Notes: a model not told the origin generated them from the letters alone. 64,000 bases of DNA from an uncultured Fulvivirga sp. (GCA_947500555.1 CANMSE010000001.1:930001-994000); one strand, 5' to 3'. Counted from the first letter of the stretch, positions 8,477-17,576 are shown. Numbers and translations: made by a program.

Positions 8477-9784
8477 CTATTCAGTTTTGAAAAAATCAAT
8501 ACTCGCTAATTTGATTAAGGGAGGATCCTTGTCCATTAGAATTTTTTGTTGAAGGTTGTTCATAGCAGAAGTGTCAAATTCAACGGTCAGGCTGTGTGCC
8601 CCATTTTCCAGTTTAGAAATATCGATATAGTTTAAAAAGCCATCTTCATAACGAATAGGATGCTTATAGTCTTTCCAATCTAAATTTTTATATCGAACAC
8701 CATCAATAGAAATGTTTACGAATCGATCAGCATAAGTTGACTGTTTTTGATCAGATAAATCACTCCAACGGTCTCCCTTTTTTGAGGTAGAATCTTTTGA
8801 GTAGAAACGACCGAGCATTCCCTGAGCTTTTACAAAAAGTCTGACAACATTTTTGTCTATTATATCGTTTTGAATGGTGGCAAATAGTGGGTCGTCTTTT
8901 TTTCTGAGATTCTCATAGTTCATTCTACTTACGGAATTAAAGGAGGTCTCAAGATAATTTTCTTCATCCCAATCATACACCTTTTCTTCTAAGTACATAT
9001 AGCCTCCAATAAGACCAACTGCTAATATTGGAACCAAATGAGCCTGCCACTTTTTCAAATTGGAGATAATAGTCAGATTAATTCGATTGTAAATAAAGGA
9101 CAAGGTCATATATCGAAAAATCATAGCCACATAGTAGTAAGGCTTGGAGGTGGATTGATCTCGTCTAAAAATACCATTGGTTATAAAGTCGATGAACACA
9201 ACCAGAATTAACATGAAAAAGAACACCACGAAAATAAAAGACAGTACCATGTAAATGCCTATGCCACTTTTTATTGCAGGCAATAGCAACCCTTGCCCGA
9301 TGACCATGAAATATAAAAAAATCAGACCTGCGCTGATCACCATTCCTGAAATCATGAAAGAAATAGCATAACTCAAGCTGGCCACTTTTTCCAAATTCTT
9401 AATGGTCTTGTCTAGTGCAACATCATTTTCCAATTCCTTCCTGAATTTACCCTTGAACTTGAGCCTTTCAATATTTAAACTTTTCGGGAAAATATAGCTG
9501 AGGCCAACGCTTGCTACCCAAATACCCCGTGCTATGATGTGAATAGAATAACCTATTCTTAAAACTTTTAAAGCAGTAATAAACACTTTAAAAATCACTG
9601 TTACATAACCTTCATCATAATGCTGGTTGCCATAGTTATCGATAAACTCAGGAACCTGAAACAGCATGTATAAGAGTAAAGCTGAAATAAGAAGCTCAGC
9701 TTCCCACGAGTTAAGTTGAATGACTTTGAGCCATTCAGGGACTTCGCTTTCTTTAAGATTAGTTTCTTTGTTCTCTTCTTTCAT
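8477..9784 (-). CDS. Multi-pass membrane protein with soluble C-terminal domain, unknown function
   Basis: A 435-residue protein I do not recognise. Membrane segments are visible at about 30-48 (LLISALLLYMLFQV), 62-98, 136-162 (ISFMISGMVISAGLIFLYFM), 176-202 (VVFFFMLILVVFIDF) and 249-265 (LVPILAVGLIGGYMYL). The last 165 residues are hydrophilic (PLFATIQNDIIDKNVVRLFV, later NGAHSLTVEFDTS) and look like a beta-rich extracytoplasmic domain. No catalytic motif is seen. It is read divergently from the fasciclin lipoprotein gene across a 203-base gap that shows no confident promoter element. Confidence 0.8.
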   Translation of the reverse strand: MKEENKETNLKESEVPEWLKVIQLNSWEAELLISALLLYMLFQVPEFIDNYGNQHYDEGYVTVIFKVFITALKVLRIGYSIHIIARGIWVASVGLSYIFPKSLNIERLKFKGKFRKELENDVALDKTIKNLEKVASLSYAISFMISGMVISAGLIFLYFMVIGQGLLLPAIKSGIGIYMVLSFIFVVFFFMLILVVFIDFITNGIFRRDQSTSKPYYYVAMIFRYMTLSFIYNRINLTIISNLKKWQAHLVPILAVGLIGGYMYLEEKVYDWDEENYLETSFNSVSRMNYENLRKKDDPLFATIQNDIIDKNVVRLFVKAQGMLGRFYSKDSTSKKGDRWSDLSDQKQSTYADRFVNISIDGVRYKNLDWKDYKHPIRYEDGFLNYIDISKLENGAHSLTVEFDTSAMNNLQQKILMDKDPPLIKLASIDFFKTE

Positions 9785-9987
9785 GATTATTCAATAACTA
9801 CAATCTATAAATTTAACAGATATTGTGGTAGGTAGTTAAAGTCAAACAGATTTTATTGAAAGACCAATTTCATTAGCGGATCGCATATTTCCACTCACTC
9901 TTCAATAAGCACAGGTCACTCTACTTGTGTAAGAACATTCCACTTCTAACCAGTTTCTATACCAAACAAATTAAACTTTAGAAGATC

Positions 9988-11448
9988 ATGAAACAAAGAA
10001 TGAATTATTACACTAGATGTCTTACACTCTTGATGAGCTTGTCTGTCATCGGATTGTTTACAGTTGGCTGCGATGATGACGATGATCCAGTGATACAGGT
10101 TAACAACAATATAGTTACTATAGCTGGCGAAACGGATGATCTATCAATTTTGGTCACTGCCTTAAGTAAGTATCCCGATTTGGTTTCTACTCTAAGTGGA
10201 GAAGGGAGCTTTACGGTATTTGCACCGACCAATGCTGCTTTTACAGCGTTATTAGGAGTTATAGGTCAGGATGATTTAGATGATATACCCGAGAGTGTAT
10301 TGCGAAGAGTATTAGAATATCACGTGGTATCAGGGACTGTGGCTTTATCTACTCAATTGTCAGATGGACAATCAATAGAAACAGTGTTAGGAGATAATGT
10401 GACTATATCAACTTCCAGTGGTGTAAGTGTCAATGGAGCTAATGTAACAACGGCTGATGTTTCGGCTAGTAATGGAGTAGTTCATATTGTAGATGCGGTG
10501 CTTGTACCTGCATTAGAGTTAAGTATAGTAAATACGGTTGTGGAACCAGCCTATTTTAATAAAGATTTTACAACATTGACTGCTGCAGTAGTTGAAGCTG
10601 GATTGTTGAACACTTTAATTGATCAGGGGGAAGAGTTTACAGTGTTTGCTCCTACGAATGATGCGTTTGAAGCAGCTGGTATAACAACATTGCCATCAGC
10701 TAACGAATTAATACCTATTCTTCAATATCACGTTCTGGATTCTGAAGTGAAGGCTGCAGACCTACCGGCTACAGGCAGCGCTGTGCCTACCTTAAATGGA
10801 TCCTTTTATTTAAGTATTAATGACAATGGAGTTTTCATTAATGGCTCCACAGAAGTAATTGATACTGACATAGATCAGGATAATGGAGTGGTTCATGTAA
10901 TTGATAGAACGTTATTACCTTCATCCGATAATGTAGTGGATATAGCAGTTGCTGCGTCAAACGCTATGGAAGGAGCAGAGTTTGGTCAATTAGTGGCCGC
11001 TTTGACAGCAGTTGAAAACGATGCAGATGCCGACAACGTGATTACTGCTTTGAGTGATCCTAGTGGAAACTTTACTGTATTTGCACCTACAGATGCCGCA
11101 TTTACTGCATTATATGCTTTGGTTGGTGATCAAGATGCTGATATGGACGAAGATATAGATGATTTAATATTAGCTGCAGGAGGTCTAGAAACTATAGCTA
11201 CTGTTTTACAATACCACGTTTATGATGGAAGAGTGTTCTCAACTGACATTCCTAATGTATTGGATGGAAATTCTTCTGTAATGCTGATGCCACTTGCTGG
11301 TGGGTCTTTTGCATTGAATGATGATCTATCAATAACTGATACAGATGGAGTACTTACTCTCGGGTCTGAAGATGCAGATATCATAGATACTGATATATTG
11401 GGTACTAATGGTGTCATACACGTCATCAACCAGGTTATTTTACCATAA
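9988..11448 (+). CDS. Fasciclin (FAS1) lipoprotein with three domains
   Basis: Surface or periplasmic lipoprotein of 486 residues. The signal peptide ends in a lipobox (GLFTVGC) followed by an Asp run (DDDDD), typical of exported Bacteroidota lipoproteins. Three FAS1 domains follow, at about 42-175, 180-310 and 315-485. Each shows the FAS1 hallmark FTVFAPTNxAF near its start and a YHV strand plus VHVIDxVLLP at its end. FAS1 domains act in cell adhesion or matrix contacts. The gene ends in a strong hairpin terminator and is likely monocistronic. The start at 9988 is used; ATG at 10000 is an alternative. Confidence 0.93.
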   Translation: MKQRMNYYTRCLTLLMSLSVIGLFTVGCDDDDDPVIQVNNNIVTIAGETDDLSILVTALSKYPDLVSTLSGEGSFTVFAPTNAAFTALLGVIGQDDLDDIPESVLRRVLEYHVVSGTVALSTQLSDGQSIETVLGDNVTISTSSGVSVNGANVTTADVSASNGVVHIVDAVLVPALELSIVNTVVEPAYFNKDFTTLTAAVVEAGLLNTLIDQGEEFTVFAPTNDAFEAAGITTLPSANELIPILQYHVLDSEVKAADLPATGSAVPTLNGSFYLSINDNGVFINGSTEVIDTDIDQDNGVVHVIDRTLLPSSDNVVDIAVAASNAMEGAEFGQLVAALTAVENDADADNVITALSDPSGNFTVFAPTDAAFTALYALVGDQDADMDEDIDDLILAAGGLETIATVLQYHVYDGRVFSTDIPNVLDGNSSVMLMPLAGGSFALNDDLSITDTDGVLTLGSEDADIIDTDILGTNGVIHVINQVILP

Positions 11449-11467
11449 ATAGTTTTAGGTTAAATTT

Positions 11468-11508
11468 ACTATACGGTACCTTTTTGGTATCGTATAGTTT
11501 CTTCTTTA
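11468..11508 (+). terminator. Rho-independent terminator after the fasciclin gene
   Basis: 13-base arms ACTATACGGTACC and GGTATCGTATAGT (one G-U pair) with a TTTTT loop are followed by TTTCTTCTTTA. The stem ends 11 bases before the ATG of the LytS-like kinase gene. It may therefore terminate the fasciclin transcript and also shape the leader of the kinase gene. Confidence 0.75.
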
Positions 11509-11509
11509 T

Positions 11510-12523
11510 ATGTTCAAAGTAAAATACAGATACCTTTTTATTCTTCTCCTGGCGATCTATTCCTATGTCAATATTCTATTCACTGAAGGGGACAGATTGT
11601 TTGGTTATGAAATAAATGAACTTATCTTTTTTGGAACAATCCTAATTATGGTTGTTGCCATTTGGGAGGGAAACAGGCTGTTATACAGAGCGGTTAAAGT
11701 TCAAGAAGATCAATATAGAATACATCCGCTAATCATATTTTTCGTGGTTAGTGTCCTGTTAGTGACAGCTATATCATTGATAGCCACAACGCTGTTGAGT
11801 TGGTATTTTGGAAACGAGGCACATACGGTTCTCACTTTTAAACTATCTCTTGGATTTGCTTTCAGAGTGAATCTTTTTCTTCATTGTGTCAATGGTATTT
11901 ACTATTTCGTTAACAGATTCAACCAAGCTCAGCTTTTGGCAGAAAAGCTTAAAAAGGAGAACATAGAATCGCAGTTTGCCGCTCTTCGAAGTCAGGTTAA
12001 CCCACATTTTCTTTTCAATAGTTTCAATGTTCTATCAACACTAGTCAAGAAAGATCCAGATACTGCATCCAAATTTATTGACCAGCTCAGCACCGTCTAT
12101 CGCTATCTTTTACAGAATCAACAAAATGAGGTGGTTACTCTTAAAGAAGAGCTAGCGTTTCTGGACTCATATATCTTCCTACTAAAAATGCGATTTCAAG
12201 AGAATTTAAAGATAAAAATTGATCTTCCCGATGCTGCTTATGGAACACTTATAGCACCTTCTACACTGCAATTACTAATTGAAAATGCCATAAAACATAA
12301 TGTTGTTTCAAAGTCTAATCCACTCACCATTAAAATATTTACCGATCACGAGCGGCTAGTGGTAGAAAATACAATCAAGTTAAAAGAGATAAAGGAAGAG
12401 TCTACTTATATCGGGTTAAAGAATATTCGAAGAAGATACGATTATCTTTATGGTGAAGATGCTATCATTACCAATTCCAATGGAGTGTTTAAGGTTAAAA
12501 TTCCAATGATAGAGTCGACATGA
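11510..12523 (+). CDS. LytS-type sensor histidine kinase
   Basis: Membrane sensor kinase of 337 residues. Four hydrophobic segments occupy roughly residues 6-25, 37-56, 72-98 and 112-134. The His_kinase domain follows a short coiled coil (AEKLKKENIESQFAALRSQV). The phosphoacceptor motif NPHFLFN places the active His at 166, and the ATP-binding domain shows LIENAIKHN and GLKNIRRR. This is the short LytS/YehU architecture with no separate sensor domain. Its stop overlaps the start of the LytTR response regulator by 4 bases, so the two are translationally coupled partners. Confidence 0.92.
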   Translation: MFKVKYRYLFILLLAIYSYVNILFTEGDRLFGYEINELIFFGTILIMVVAIWEGNRLLYRAVKVQEDQYRIHPLIIFFVVSVLLVTAISLIATTLLSWYFGNEAHTVLTFKLSLGFAFRVNLFLHCVNGIYYFVNRFNQAQLLAEKLKKENIESQFAALRSQVNPHFLFNSFNVLSTLVKKDPDTASKFIDQLSTVYRYLLQNQQNEVVTLKEELAFLDSYIFLLKMRFQENLKIKIDLPDAAYGTLIAPSTLQLLIENAIKHNVVSKSNPLTIKIFTDHERLVVENTIKLKEIKEESTYIGLKNIRRRYDYLYGEDAIITNSNGVFKVKIPMIEST

Positions 12524-13287
12524 ATGTACTTATAGTTGAGGATGAACCATTGGCAGTTGAAAGGCTTATCGAGCTGATAAAAAGCTGTGATCCTTACATT
12601 CAAATCCTGTCTAGTATTGATACAGTAAGCGAAGCCGCTGTCTATATGGAGAAGCATGAAGACATACTGGATCTAATTTTTCTTGACATCCAGCTAGCAG
12701 ATGGAAAGAGCTTTGAAATTTTCAATAAAATCAGTTTCAGCAAACCCATAATATTCACCACGGCTTATGATGAGTACGCTATTCAGGCGTTTAAGGTGAA
12801 TAGCATTGATTACTTATTGAAGCCTGTGAAACAAGAGGAGTTGGAAGGAGCTTTAAATAAGTTTAATGAACTCTCAAAAAATAATAATCACTCTCCAACT
12901 TTCGATCAAAATGCACTAACCCAACTCCTTACTAATACCAAAAATTACAAACAGCGTTTTTTGGTAAAATTTGGAAGTAAAATTCAATATAAAAATAGTT
13001 CAGAGGCCGCTTTCTTTTATGCTGAAGATAAAATTTGCCATTTGCATACATTTAATGATGGCAAGAAATATTTGATTGATCATACGCTAGAAGAACTACA
13101 GAATCAACTGCTTGATCCAAACAAATTTTTTCGGATAAGTAGACAATGCATTATAAACATCGATGCAATCAGAGAAATTGTCAGTCAAAGTAATCGACTG
13201 CAAATAATATCCAAGGCTCCGGCTGAAAATACTCTTTGGGTTAGCCGAAGCAGAATCTCAGAATTTAAAGAGTGGCTTGACCGTTGA
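12520..13287 (+). CDS. LytTR-family response regulator
   Basis: Cytoplasmic response regulator of 255 residues. The receiver domain (about 1-120) has the acidic pocket E7-D8, phosphoacceptor Asp 56 (IFLDIQLADG), the Thr of TTAYDEYA and the Lys of LLKPV. The LytTR DNA-binding domain covers about 150-250 (FFRISRQCIINIDAI, then LWVSRSRISEF). It overlaps the upstream LytS-like kinase by 4 bases. Target promoters are unknown. The fasciclin gene upstream and the small membrane gene downstream are candidates. Confidence 0.93.
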   Translation: MNVLIVEDEPLAVERLIELIKSCDPYIQILSSIDTVSEAAVYMEKHEDILDLIFLDIQLADGKSFEIFNKISFSKPIIFTTAYDEYAIQAFKVNSIDYLLKPVKQEELEGALNKFNELSKNNNHSPTFDQNALTQLLTNTKNYKQRFLVKFGSKIQYKNSSEAAFFYAEDKICHLHTFNDGKKYLIDHTLEELQNQLLDPNKFFRISRQCIINIDAIREIVSQSNRLQIISKAPAENTLWVSRSRISEFKEWLDR

Positions 13288-13319
13288 CTAAATTAATAGA
13301 ATGGCTTTCATTTGTGATT

Positions 13320-13667
13320 ATGAAGTACTTGATTGTGATCTTCGCATCACTCTTTTTGTCTAATACGGGTTTGGCCCAGCAGGGCGATTTGGACTCATTA
13401 AAATCTGAAATTCTAAATTTAAAACTAGATGTTGATCAAATAGTAGTCAATCTGGAACTATCAAAATCGAAGTTTCAAAGAGGAATTTTTGTAGCCACCC
13501 TTGGCTACACGATCACTATAGTTGGTGGATTGATGCTGGGTAGGGAAAATGATGAACTTGGTCAGGGGCTTTTAGTAGTTGGTGGAGTAACAGGAGGTAT
13601 TGGCACCTACATGCTTGTAGATGCCTTTAAATATCTTGGTAGAGTAAGGCGAAGACCGTCACCTTAA
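13320..13667 (+). CDS. Small exported membrane protein in the lytS-lytR operon
   Basis: A 115-residue protein starting at ATG 13320, 32 bases after the regulator stop. The start was chosen because it gives a clean signal peptide (MKYLIVIFASLFLSNTGLAQ). A longer frame from 13284 would place 12 extra residues before it. After the signal come a short coiled coil (DLDSLKSEILNLKLDVDQIV) and a hydrophobic hairpin of two segments rich in Gly (about 58-75 and 82-100), ending in a basic tail (GRVRRRPSP). The family is not recognised. Operon position suggests a role in, or output of, the preceding two-component pair. Confidence 0.72.
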   Translation: MKYLIVIFASLFLSNTGLAQQGDLDSLKSEILNLKLDVDQIVVNLELSKSKFQRGIFVATLGYTITIVGGLMLGRENDELGQGLLVVGGVTGGIGTYMLVDAFKYLGRVRRRPSP

Positions 13668-13949
13668 TTATTTACCTACTTCTACACCCTTCCAAAAGGC
13701 AACGTAGTTTTTAATGCCTTTAGCCAAATCACTGGTTTCAGGGTAGTACCAGGCAGCATCAGGATTTTTATCACCATTTACTTCCAATGAGTAGTAAGAT
13801 GCCGTGCCTTTCCAGGGGCATACAGAATGGGTTTCAGAATTTTTGAAATACTCTTTTTTTATGGCATCATGTGGGAAATAATGATTACCTTCTACTACAA
13901 CTGTATCATCACTTTCGGCTATCACTTCACCATTCCAAATTGCTTTCAT
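13668..13949 (-). CDS. DUF427 domain protein
   Basis: Small cytoplasmic protein of 93 residues from ATG 13949. This start was chosen over 14009 because it begins exactly at the conserved family N-terminus (MKAIWNGEVIAES). The family signature continues with VEGNHYFP, CPWKGTASYYSLEV and AWYYPETSD. DUF427 proteins are single-domain beta-rich folds of unknown biochemical role. The stop is adjacent to the stop of the convergent small membrane gene. Confidence 0.88.
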   Translation of the reverse strand: MKAIWNGEVIAESDDTVVVEGNHYFPHDAIKKEYFKNSETHSVCPWKGTASYYSLEVNGDKNPDAAWYYPETSDLAKGIKNYVAFWKGVEVGK

Positions 13950-14062
13950 ATTGGTATTATTTTTTGTTCGGTTGAATAACAGGTAAATGTAGAAAAAGAT
14001 TTGTCCCAATTATGACAGTTGAGTAACTTACGTTCGGTCAAAGGTCAAAAACAACAATAATC

Positions 14063-14965
14063 ATGTATAAGGTAGGATTCATTCTTAATGGAAAGAGTCG
14101 TAAGAAAAAGCGATTCTTTAAAGAGCTGGCTCAGGCTCGAAAAAAAATAAAAAATCTGGAGTTTAATGTAGTGGAAACCTCTGCACGGGGTCATGCTAAA
14201 TCATTGGCATCCGAAATGCTGCATGATGGTTTCACACACATTATAGCAGTTGGCGGAGATGGTACATTGCATGAAGCGTTGAACGGATTTTTAAAAAATC
14301 ATAAGCGAGATTCCGTACTTGGAACCTTACCGCTTGGAACCGCAAACGACTTCATCAAATCCACCAAAGGGCCACAAAATCTGGCTGAGTTATTTGAAGC
14401 GATAAGCCTGGACAAAACAAAGCGTATAGATATTGGGTCTATAAGGCATTCTGATGGAGATGAATCCTTTATCAATATTGCTGACTTGGGGATTGGCGCT
14501 GAAGTGGTGAAAAAAGTAAATAATTCATCCAAATTACTAGGTTCAGGAATCACATTTTTTAGTGCTATTGCAAGAACCTTTCTGACCTATAAGAATCAGC
14601 CACTCACCTGTAAGTCTAATGATTGGGAATATAGTGGTAAGGTGAACTCATTAGTAGTTGCCAATGGGAAATATTTTGGTAATGGATTGTGCATAGCACC
14701 AGAAGCGGAGCTTGATAATAAACAATTTAGTGTGGTGGTTTTAGGAGATATATCGATTTCTGATTATTTGAAAAATGTTCGTAAGCTAAAAAAGGGTGAA
14801 GTAATTGATCACCCTCAACTTGAATATAAAACAGCAAAAAAATTAGAAATTACTTCAGAAAGTCCTTGTGGCATAGAGGCAGATGGGGAGTTCATAGGTT
14901 ATACTCCAGCCACGGTATCCATTGAGCCATCCAAGATCAACTTTTTGATAGGAACTAAGGCATAG
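14063..14965 (+). CDS. Diacylglycerol kinase family lipid kinase
   Basis: Predicted lipid kinase (DagK/YegS/sphingosine kinase-like) of 300 residues that would phosphorylate diacylglycerol or a related lipid at the membrane surface. The nucleotide-binding motif VGGDGTLHE is at about 63-71 and the second conserved motif LPLGTANDF at about 89-97. The C-terminal beta-sandwich contains LVVANGKYFGNGLCIAPEA and IEADGEF. Length fits the family. The next gene pair on the opposite strand ends one base after its stop. Confidence 0.9.
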   Translation: MYKVGFILNGKSRKKKRFFKELAQARKKIKNLEFNVVETSARGHAKSLASEMLHDGFTHIIAVGGDGTLHEALNGFLKNHKRDSVLGTLPLGTANDFIKSTKGPQNLAELFEAISLDKTKRIDIGSIRHSDGDESFINIADLGIGAEVVKKVNNSSKLLGSGITFFSAIARTFLTYKNQPLTCKSNDWEYSGKVNSLVVANGKYFGNGLCIAPEAELDNKQFSVVVLGDISISDYLKNVRKLKKGEVIDHPQLEYKTAKKLEITSESPCGIEADGEFIGYTPATVSIEPSKINFLIGTKA

Positions 14966-14966
14966 A

Positions 14967-15299
14967 TTAATACCTTAAGATATCATCTAATGTACTTTTT
15001 AAATTGTTTAATTCGTCATCATTTATAGATCCAATTTTTCTGACCAATCTAGTTTTTGTAACTGAGCGAATATGAAAAACCAATATTTCTGATTCTTCTG
15101 TCAATCCATTCTTTTTTACTGGTTTTAATATTGGATTACCCTTATAACGCTTAATTTTAGTAGTTAGTGGCATGATGATAACAATACTTAAATGCTCGTT
15201 TAAAAGGTTACCGCTGACGATCACAACTGGTCTAATTCCAGATTGCTCACTACCTTTCGTTGGGTTGAGATCAGCATACCAAATTTCCCCCTGCTTCAT
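14967..15299 (-). CDS. MazF/PemK-family toxin
   Basis: A 110-residue predicted mRNA-cleaving toxin. The PemK fold is shown by the N-terminal MKQGEIWYADLNPTKGSEQ, the active-site region GIRPVVIVSGN (catalytic Arg at about 23), VIIMPLTTK and the helix VRKIGSI near the C-terminus. It overlaps the upstream antitoxin frame by 4 bases (ATGA on the minus strand), the usual coupling in such modules. It would slow growth when the antitoxin is degraded. Its cleavage site cannot be read from the sequence. Confidence 0.9.
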   Translation of the reverse strand: MKQGEIWYADLNPTKGSEQSGIRPVVIVSGNLLNEHLSIVIIMPLTTKIKRYKGNPILKPVKKNGLTEESEILVFHIRSVTKTRLVRKIGSINDDELNNLKSTLDDILRY

Positions 15300-15529
15300 T
15301 TTTCAATTTGCTTGAGGTACTCTACCATACCCTCTTCAGCCATAAGAAGTGTATCATTATCTTCCGAAGCCCGCTTGTATGATTGAATATACTCGGCTTT
15401 TTCCAGGTGTTCCAGGTACAAACGCAGTGCAGTTTCTATCAATTTGTTTTTTGGAACGGCTAGTGCCTTCGCCTTTTCTGATAATTTTTTAAGAAGGCTA
15501 TCTGATAAAGTACTGGTATATGTTGCCAT
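15296..15529 (-). CDS. Ribbon-helix-helix antitoxin
   Basis: A 77-residue protein paired with the MazF-like toxin. The N-terminal ribbon-helix-helix (TYTSTLSDSLLKKLSEKAK, then VPKNKLIETALRLYLEHLEK) resembles CopG/Arc DNA-binding domains. The acidic C-terminal tail (EDNDTLLMAEEGMVEYLKQ) is the likely toxin-binding part. It is the first gene of the two-gene operon and probably autoregulates it. No clear operator palindrome was identified in the 75 bases upstream. Confidence 0.86.
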   Translation of the reverse strand: MATYTSTLSDSLLKKLSEKAKALAVPKNKLIETALRLYLEHLEKAEYIQSYKRASEDNDTLLMAEEGMVEYLKQIEK

Positions 15530-15604
15530 TTTACAAATATTTGTTATAAATATAAATCATATTTATCACTTCTATGAAAATCTAATGAGTGGTCTAAAAA
15601 AAAA

Positions 15605-16174
15605 TTATGGCCTGGCAAGGACAAAAGTCCCCATCGATCTTTGGCCTTCTACCGATACGGATTTCCATGGTTCAATGAATAACAGACCTACAGATGAAAA
15701 TGTAGATGCTATCTTCTCTTCTTTTAAAATGAATGGAAAGGCAGGCTTGATATTTTGCTTCACCCCAACATTGGTAGCCATCCTGATGAAAAGAATCCCA
15801 TCTTTCTTAAGTAGCTCCGACAGCTTCTGAAGCATAGCATTAAAATGAGTTTCATCATTGGCGAAGTGCAATACTGCTGTACAAATAATGGCATCGAAAC
15901 CACTATCATTGAATTCTAAATCTTCAATGGAACCTTCTATAAAATTTTCAGGAGGAACCGACTTATAACTCATTCGAGCCATTTTTATGGCAAGTGGATT
16001 TACGTCATTTGCATATACCTCAAATGAATTATCTACAAAGTATTTTAAATTTCTTCCTTCACCACACCCCGCATCCAGAATTTTGGTCTTGCCTTCAAAT
16101 CGACCCTTCAGAAGTTGATCAAGCAAATAGATATCAATATTGCCAAAAGAGTTATTGCAGTCAGCTATTGACAT
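15605..16174 (-). CDS. Class I SAM-dependent methyltransferase
   Basis: A 189-residue methyltransferase-fold protein. Motif I is ILDAGCGEGRNLKYF (about 33-47), motif II is VYANDVNPLAI, and the later motif is FDAIICTAVLHF. The layout is that of the TehB/UbiE-like small methyltransferases, and the substrate is unknown. Its start lies inside the end of the patatin gene (14-base overlap), so the two are translated from one message. That suggests, but does not show, a linked lipid or metabolite role. Confidence 0.87.
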   Translation of the reverse strand: MSIADCNNSFGNIDIYLLDQLLKGRFEGKTKILDAGCGEGRNLKYFVDNSFEVYANDVNPLAIKMARMSYKSVPPENFIEGSIEDLEFNDSGFDAIICTAVLHFANDETHFNAMLQKLSELLKKDGILFIRMATNVGVKQNIKPAFPFILKEEKIASTFSSVGLLFIEPWKSVSVEGQRSMGTFVLARP

Positions 16175-17015
16175 CTTTCAAGGCTTTTTTAAATTCGCTT
16201 TTACCATAATCTATCAGTTCAGCAGATCTGTAGAATGAAAAGGTACCGCAAGTATCTCGAGAGATTTTGACCACAATGTCCGGTCGATGATAGGCAATAA
16301 TGTAATCTGAAATGCGGTCTTGCATTAAATCCACGGAGCACGCGATAAGATCAAAATAACTTGACCGTTTCTTAGTTTTTTCCGGAAAGAAACTATTCCA
16401 TTTCTCGAGATATTCTGCAAAAGCGCTACTTGGTTTTGGCGGAACTATCGTTTCTATTTTGTATGGAACATTAGCATTTACGTCAACCACTACCACCATA
16501 TCAGCAGAACTTTTATCTACATGATCTATAGGTATAGGATTGATAACACCACCATCGACCAATTCATTTCCTTCATGCAGACTTGGCATCAGTACTGATG
16601 GGATCGCTGCACTGGCGCGTAACGCTTTGAAAAGCGAACCAGATTTGAAAATGACCTCTTTCTTATTGGTGATATCTGTGGCAACTATTGATAATGGAAT
16701 CTTTAAGTCTTCGATATTGCAGTCCGAAATAAATTTCTTCATTTCATTAAAAACTCTTTCACCGCGTACAAAACCTTGTGAGTTCAGCGTAAAATCCATT
16801 AGTTTGAAAACCTGATATTTATCCAGGTTAGACATCCACTCTTTAAATTCTGCCAATTTTCCAACAGCATACACACCTCCTACCACTGCACCCATAGAGC
16901 TCCCAGCTATGGACGATATCGTATAACCTTCTTCTAAAAGGCCTTCTATAACACCGATATGTGCTACACCTCGGGCACCACCACTTGATAAAACTAATGC
17001 TACAGATTTACTCAT
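16161..17015 (-). CDS. Patatin-like phospholipase
   Basis: Predicted serine lipid acyl hydrolase of 284 residues. The oxyanion-hole motif SGGARG is at about 11-16 and the nucleophile elbow GSSMG gives Ser 40. The catalytic Asp is in VDGGV (Asp about 154). The N-terminus (ALVLSSGGARGVAHIG) is that of the RssA/YchK-like bacterial patatins and has no signal peptide, so it acts in the cytoplasm or on the inner face of the membrane. It is read divergently from the DinB gene, with only 24 bases between the two starts. Confidence 0.92.
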   Translation of the reverse strand: MSKSVALVLSSGGARGVAHIGVIEGLLEEGYTISSIAGSSMGAVVGGVYAVGKLAEFKEWMSNLDKYQVFKLMDFTLNSQGFVRGERVFNEMKKFISDCNIEDLKIPLSIVATDITNKKEVIFKSGSLFKALRASAAIPSVLMPSLHEGNELVDGGVINPIPIDHVDKSSADMVVVVDVNANVPYKIETIVPPKPSSAFAEYLEKWNSFFPEKTKKRSSYFDLIACSVDLMQDRISDYIIAYHRPDIVVKISRDTCGTFSFYRSAELIDYGKSEFKKALKDVNS

Positions 17016-17039
17016 ATGTTTTAGCTATTTTTAGCCGAC

Positions 17040-17576
17040 ATGAACGCAAAGGTTAAACAAAAGTTTGAAACACTAGAAGAGCTCCGTAAATATCTTTATG
17101 ATGTTACCCAAGATTTATCAGAAGAAGAAGTGAATATCAACTTTGAGTTTGGGAAATGGTCCATTGCACAACTTTTCTACCATTTATACTTGGTTGACAA
17201 GGGTACTTTTGAGGCAGTCACTAACAGAATGAAACTTCAGGTCAATCATCATCAATCGGGACTAAAAGAAAAACTTCGAATGAAGTTATTAGAGTTTTTG
17301 CTAAGTATGCCTCTTAAGTTTAAGGCTCCAAAGCATGTTAGCCAGAGTATTCCTGAAGAGGTGGATTTCAATAAATTGAAAGAAGATTGGGTTGACGTCC
17401 GTCAGGGCTGGCAATTACTACTCAATGTTCAGAATGATGAACAGTTGAAATATACATTGTTCAAGCACCCTGTTATTGGTCCTATTGATATTTTTCAAAC
17501 ATTGGACTTTATTAAAGCGCATCACAAGCACCATTTGCCACAAGTTAAACGCCTTTTATCAAAGATAGAGAGGTAA
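17040..17576 (+). CDS. DinB-family (four-helix bundle) protein
   Basis: A 178-residue protein with the DinB/YfiT four-helix layout. Likely metal-ligand His residues are seen in FYHLYLVD (about 46-53) and in the C-terminal helix AHHKHHLPQVKRL. The N-terminal part includes WSIAQLFYHL, a usual family motif. Members are metal-binding putative thiol-transferases or hydrolases. The substrate is unknown. The start is 24 bases from the divergent patatin start, so the promoters must overlap. Confidence 0.85.
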   Translation: MNAKVKQKFETLEELRKYLYDVTQDLSEEEVNINFEFGKWSIAQLFYHLYLVDKGTFEAVTNRMKLQVNHHQSGLKEKLRMKLLEFLLSMPLKFKAPKHVSQSIPEEVDFNKLKEDWVDVRQGWQLLLNVQNDEQLKYTLFKHPVIGPIDIFQTLDFIKAHHKHHLPQVKRLLSKIER

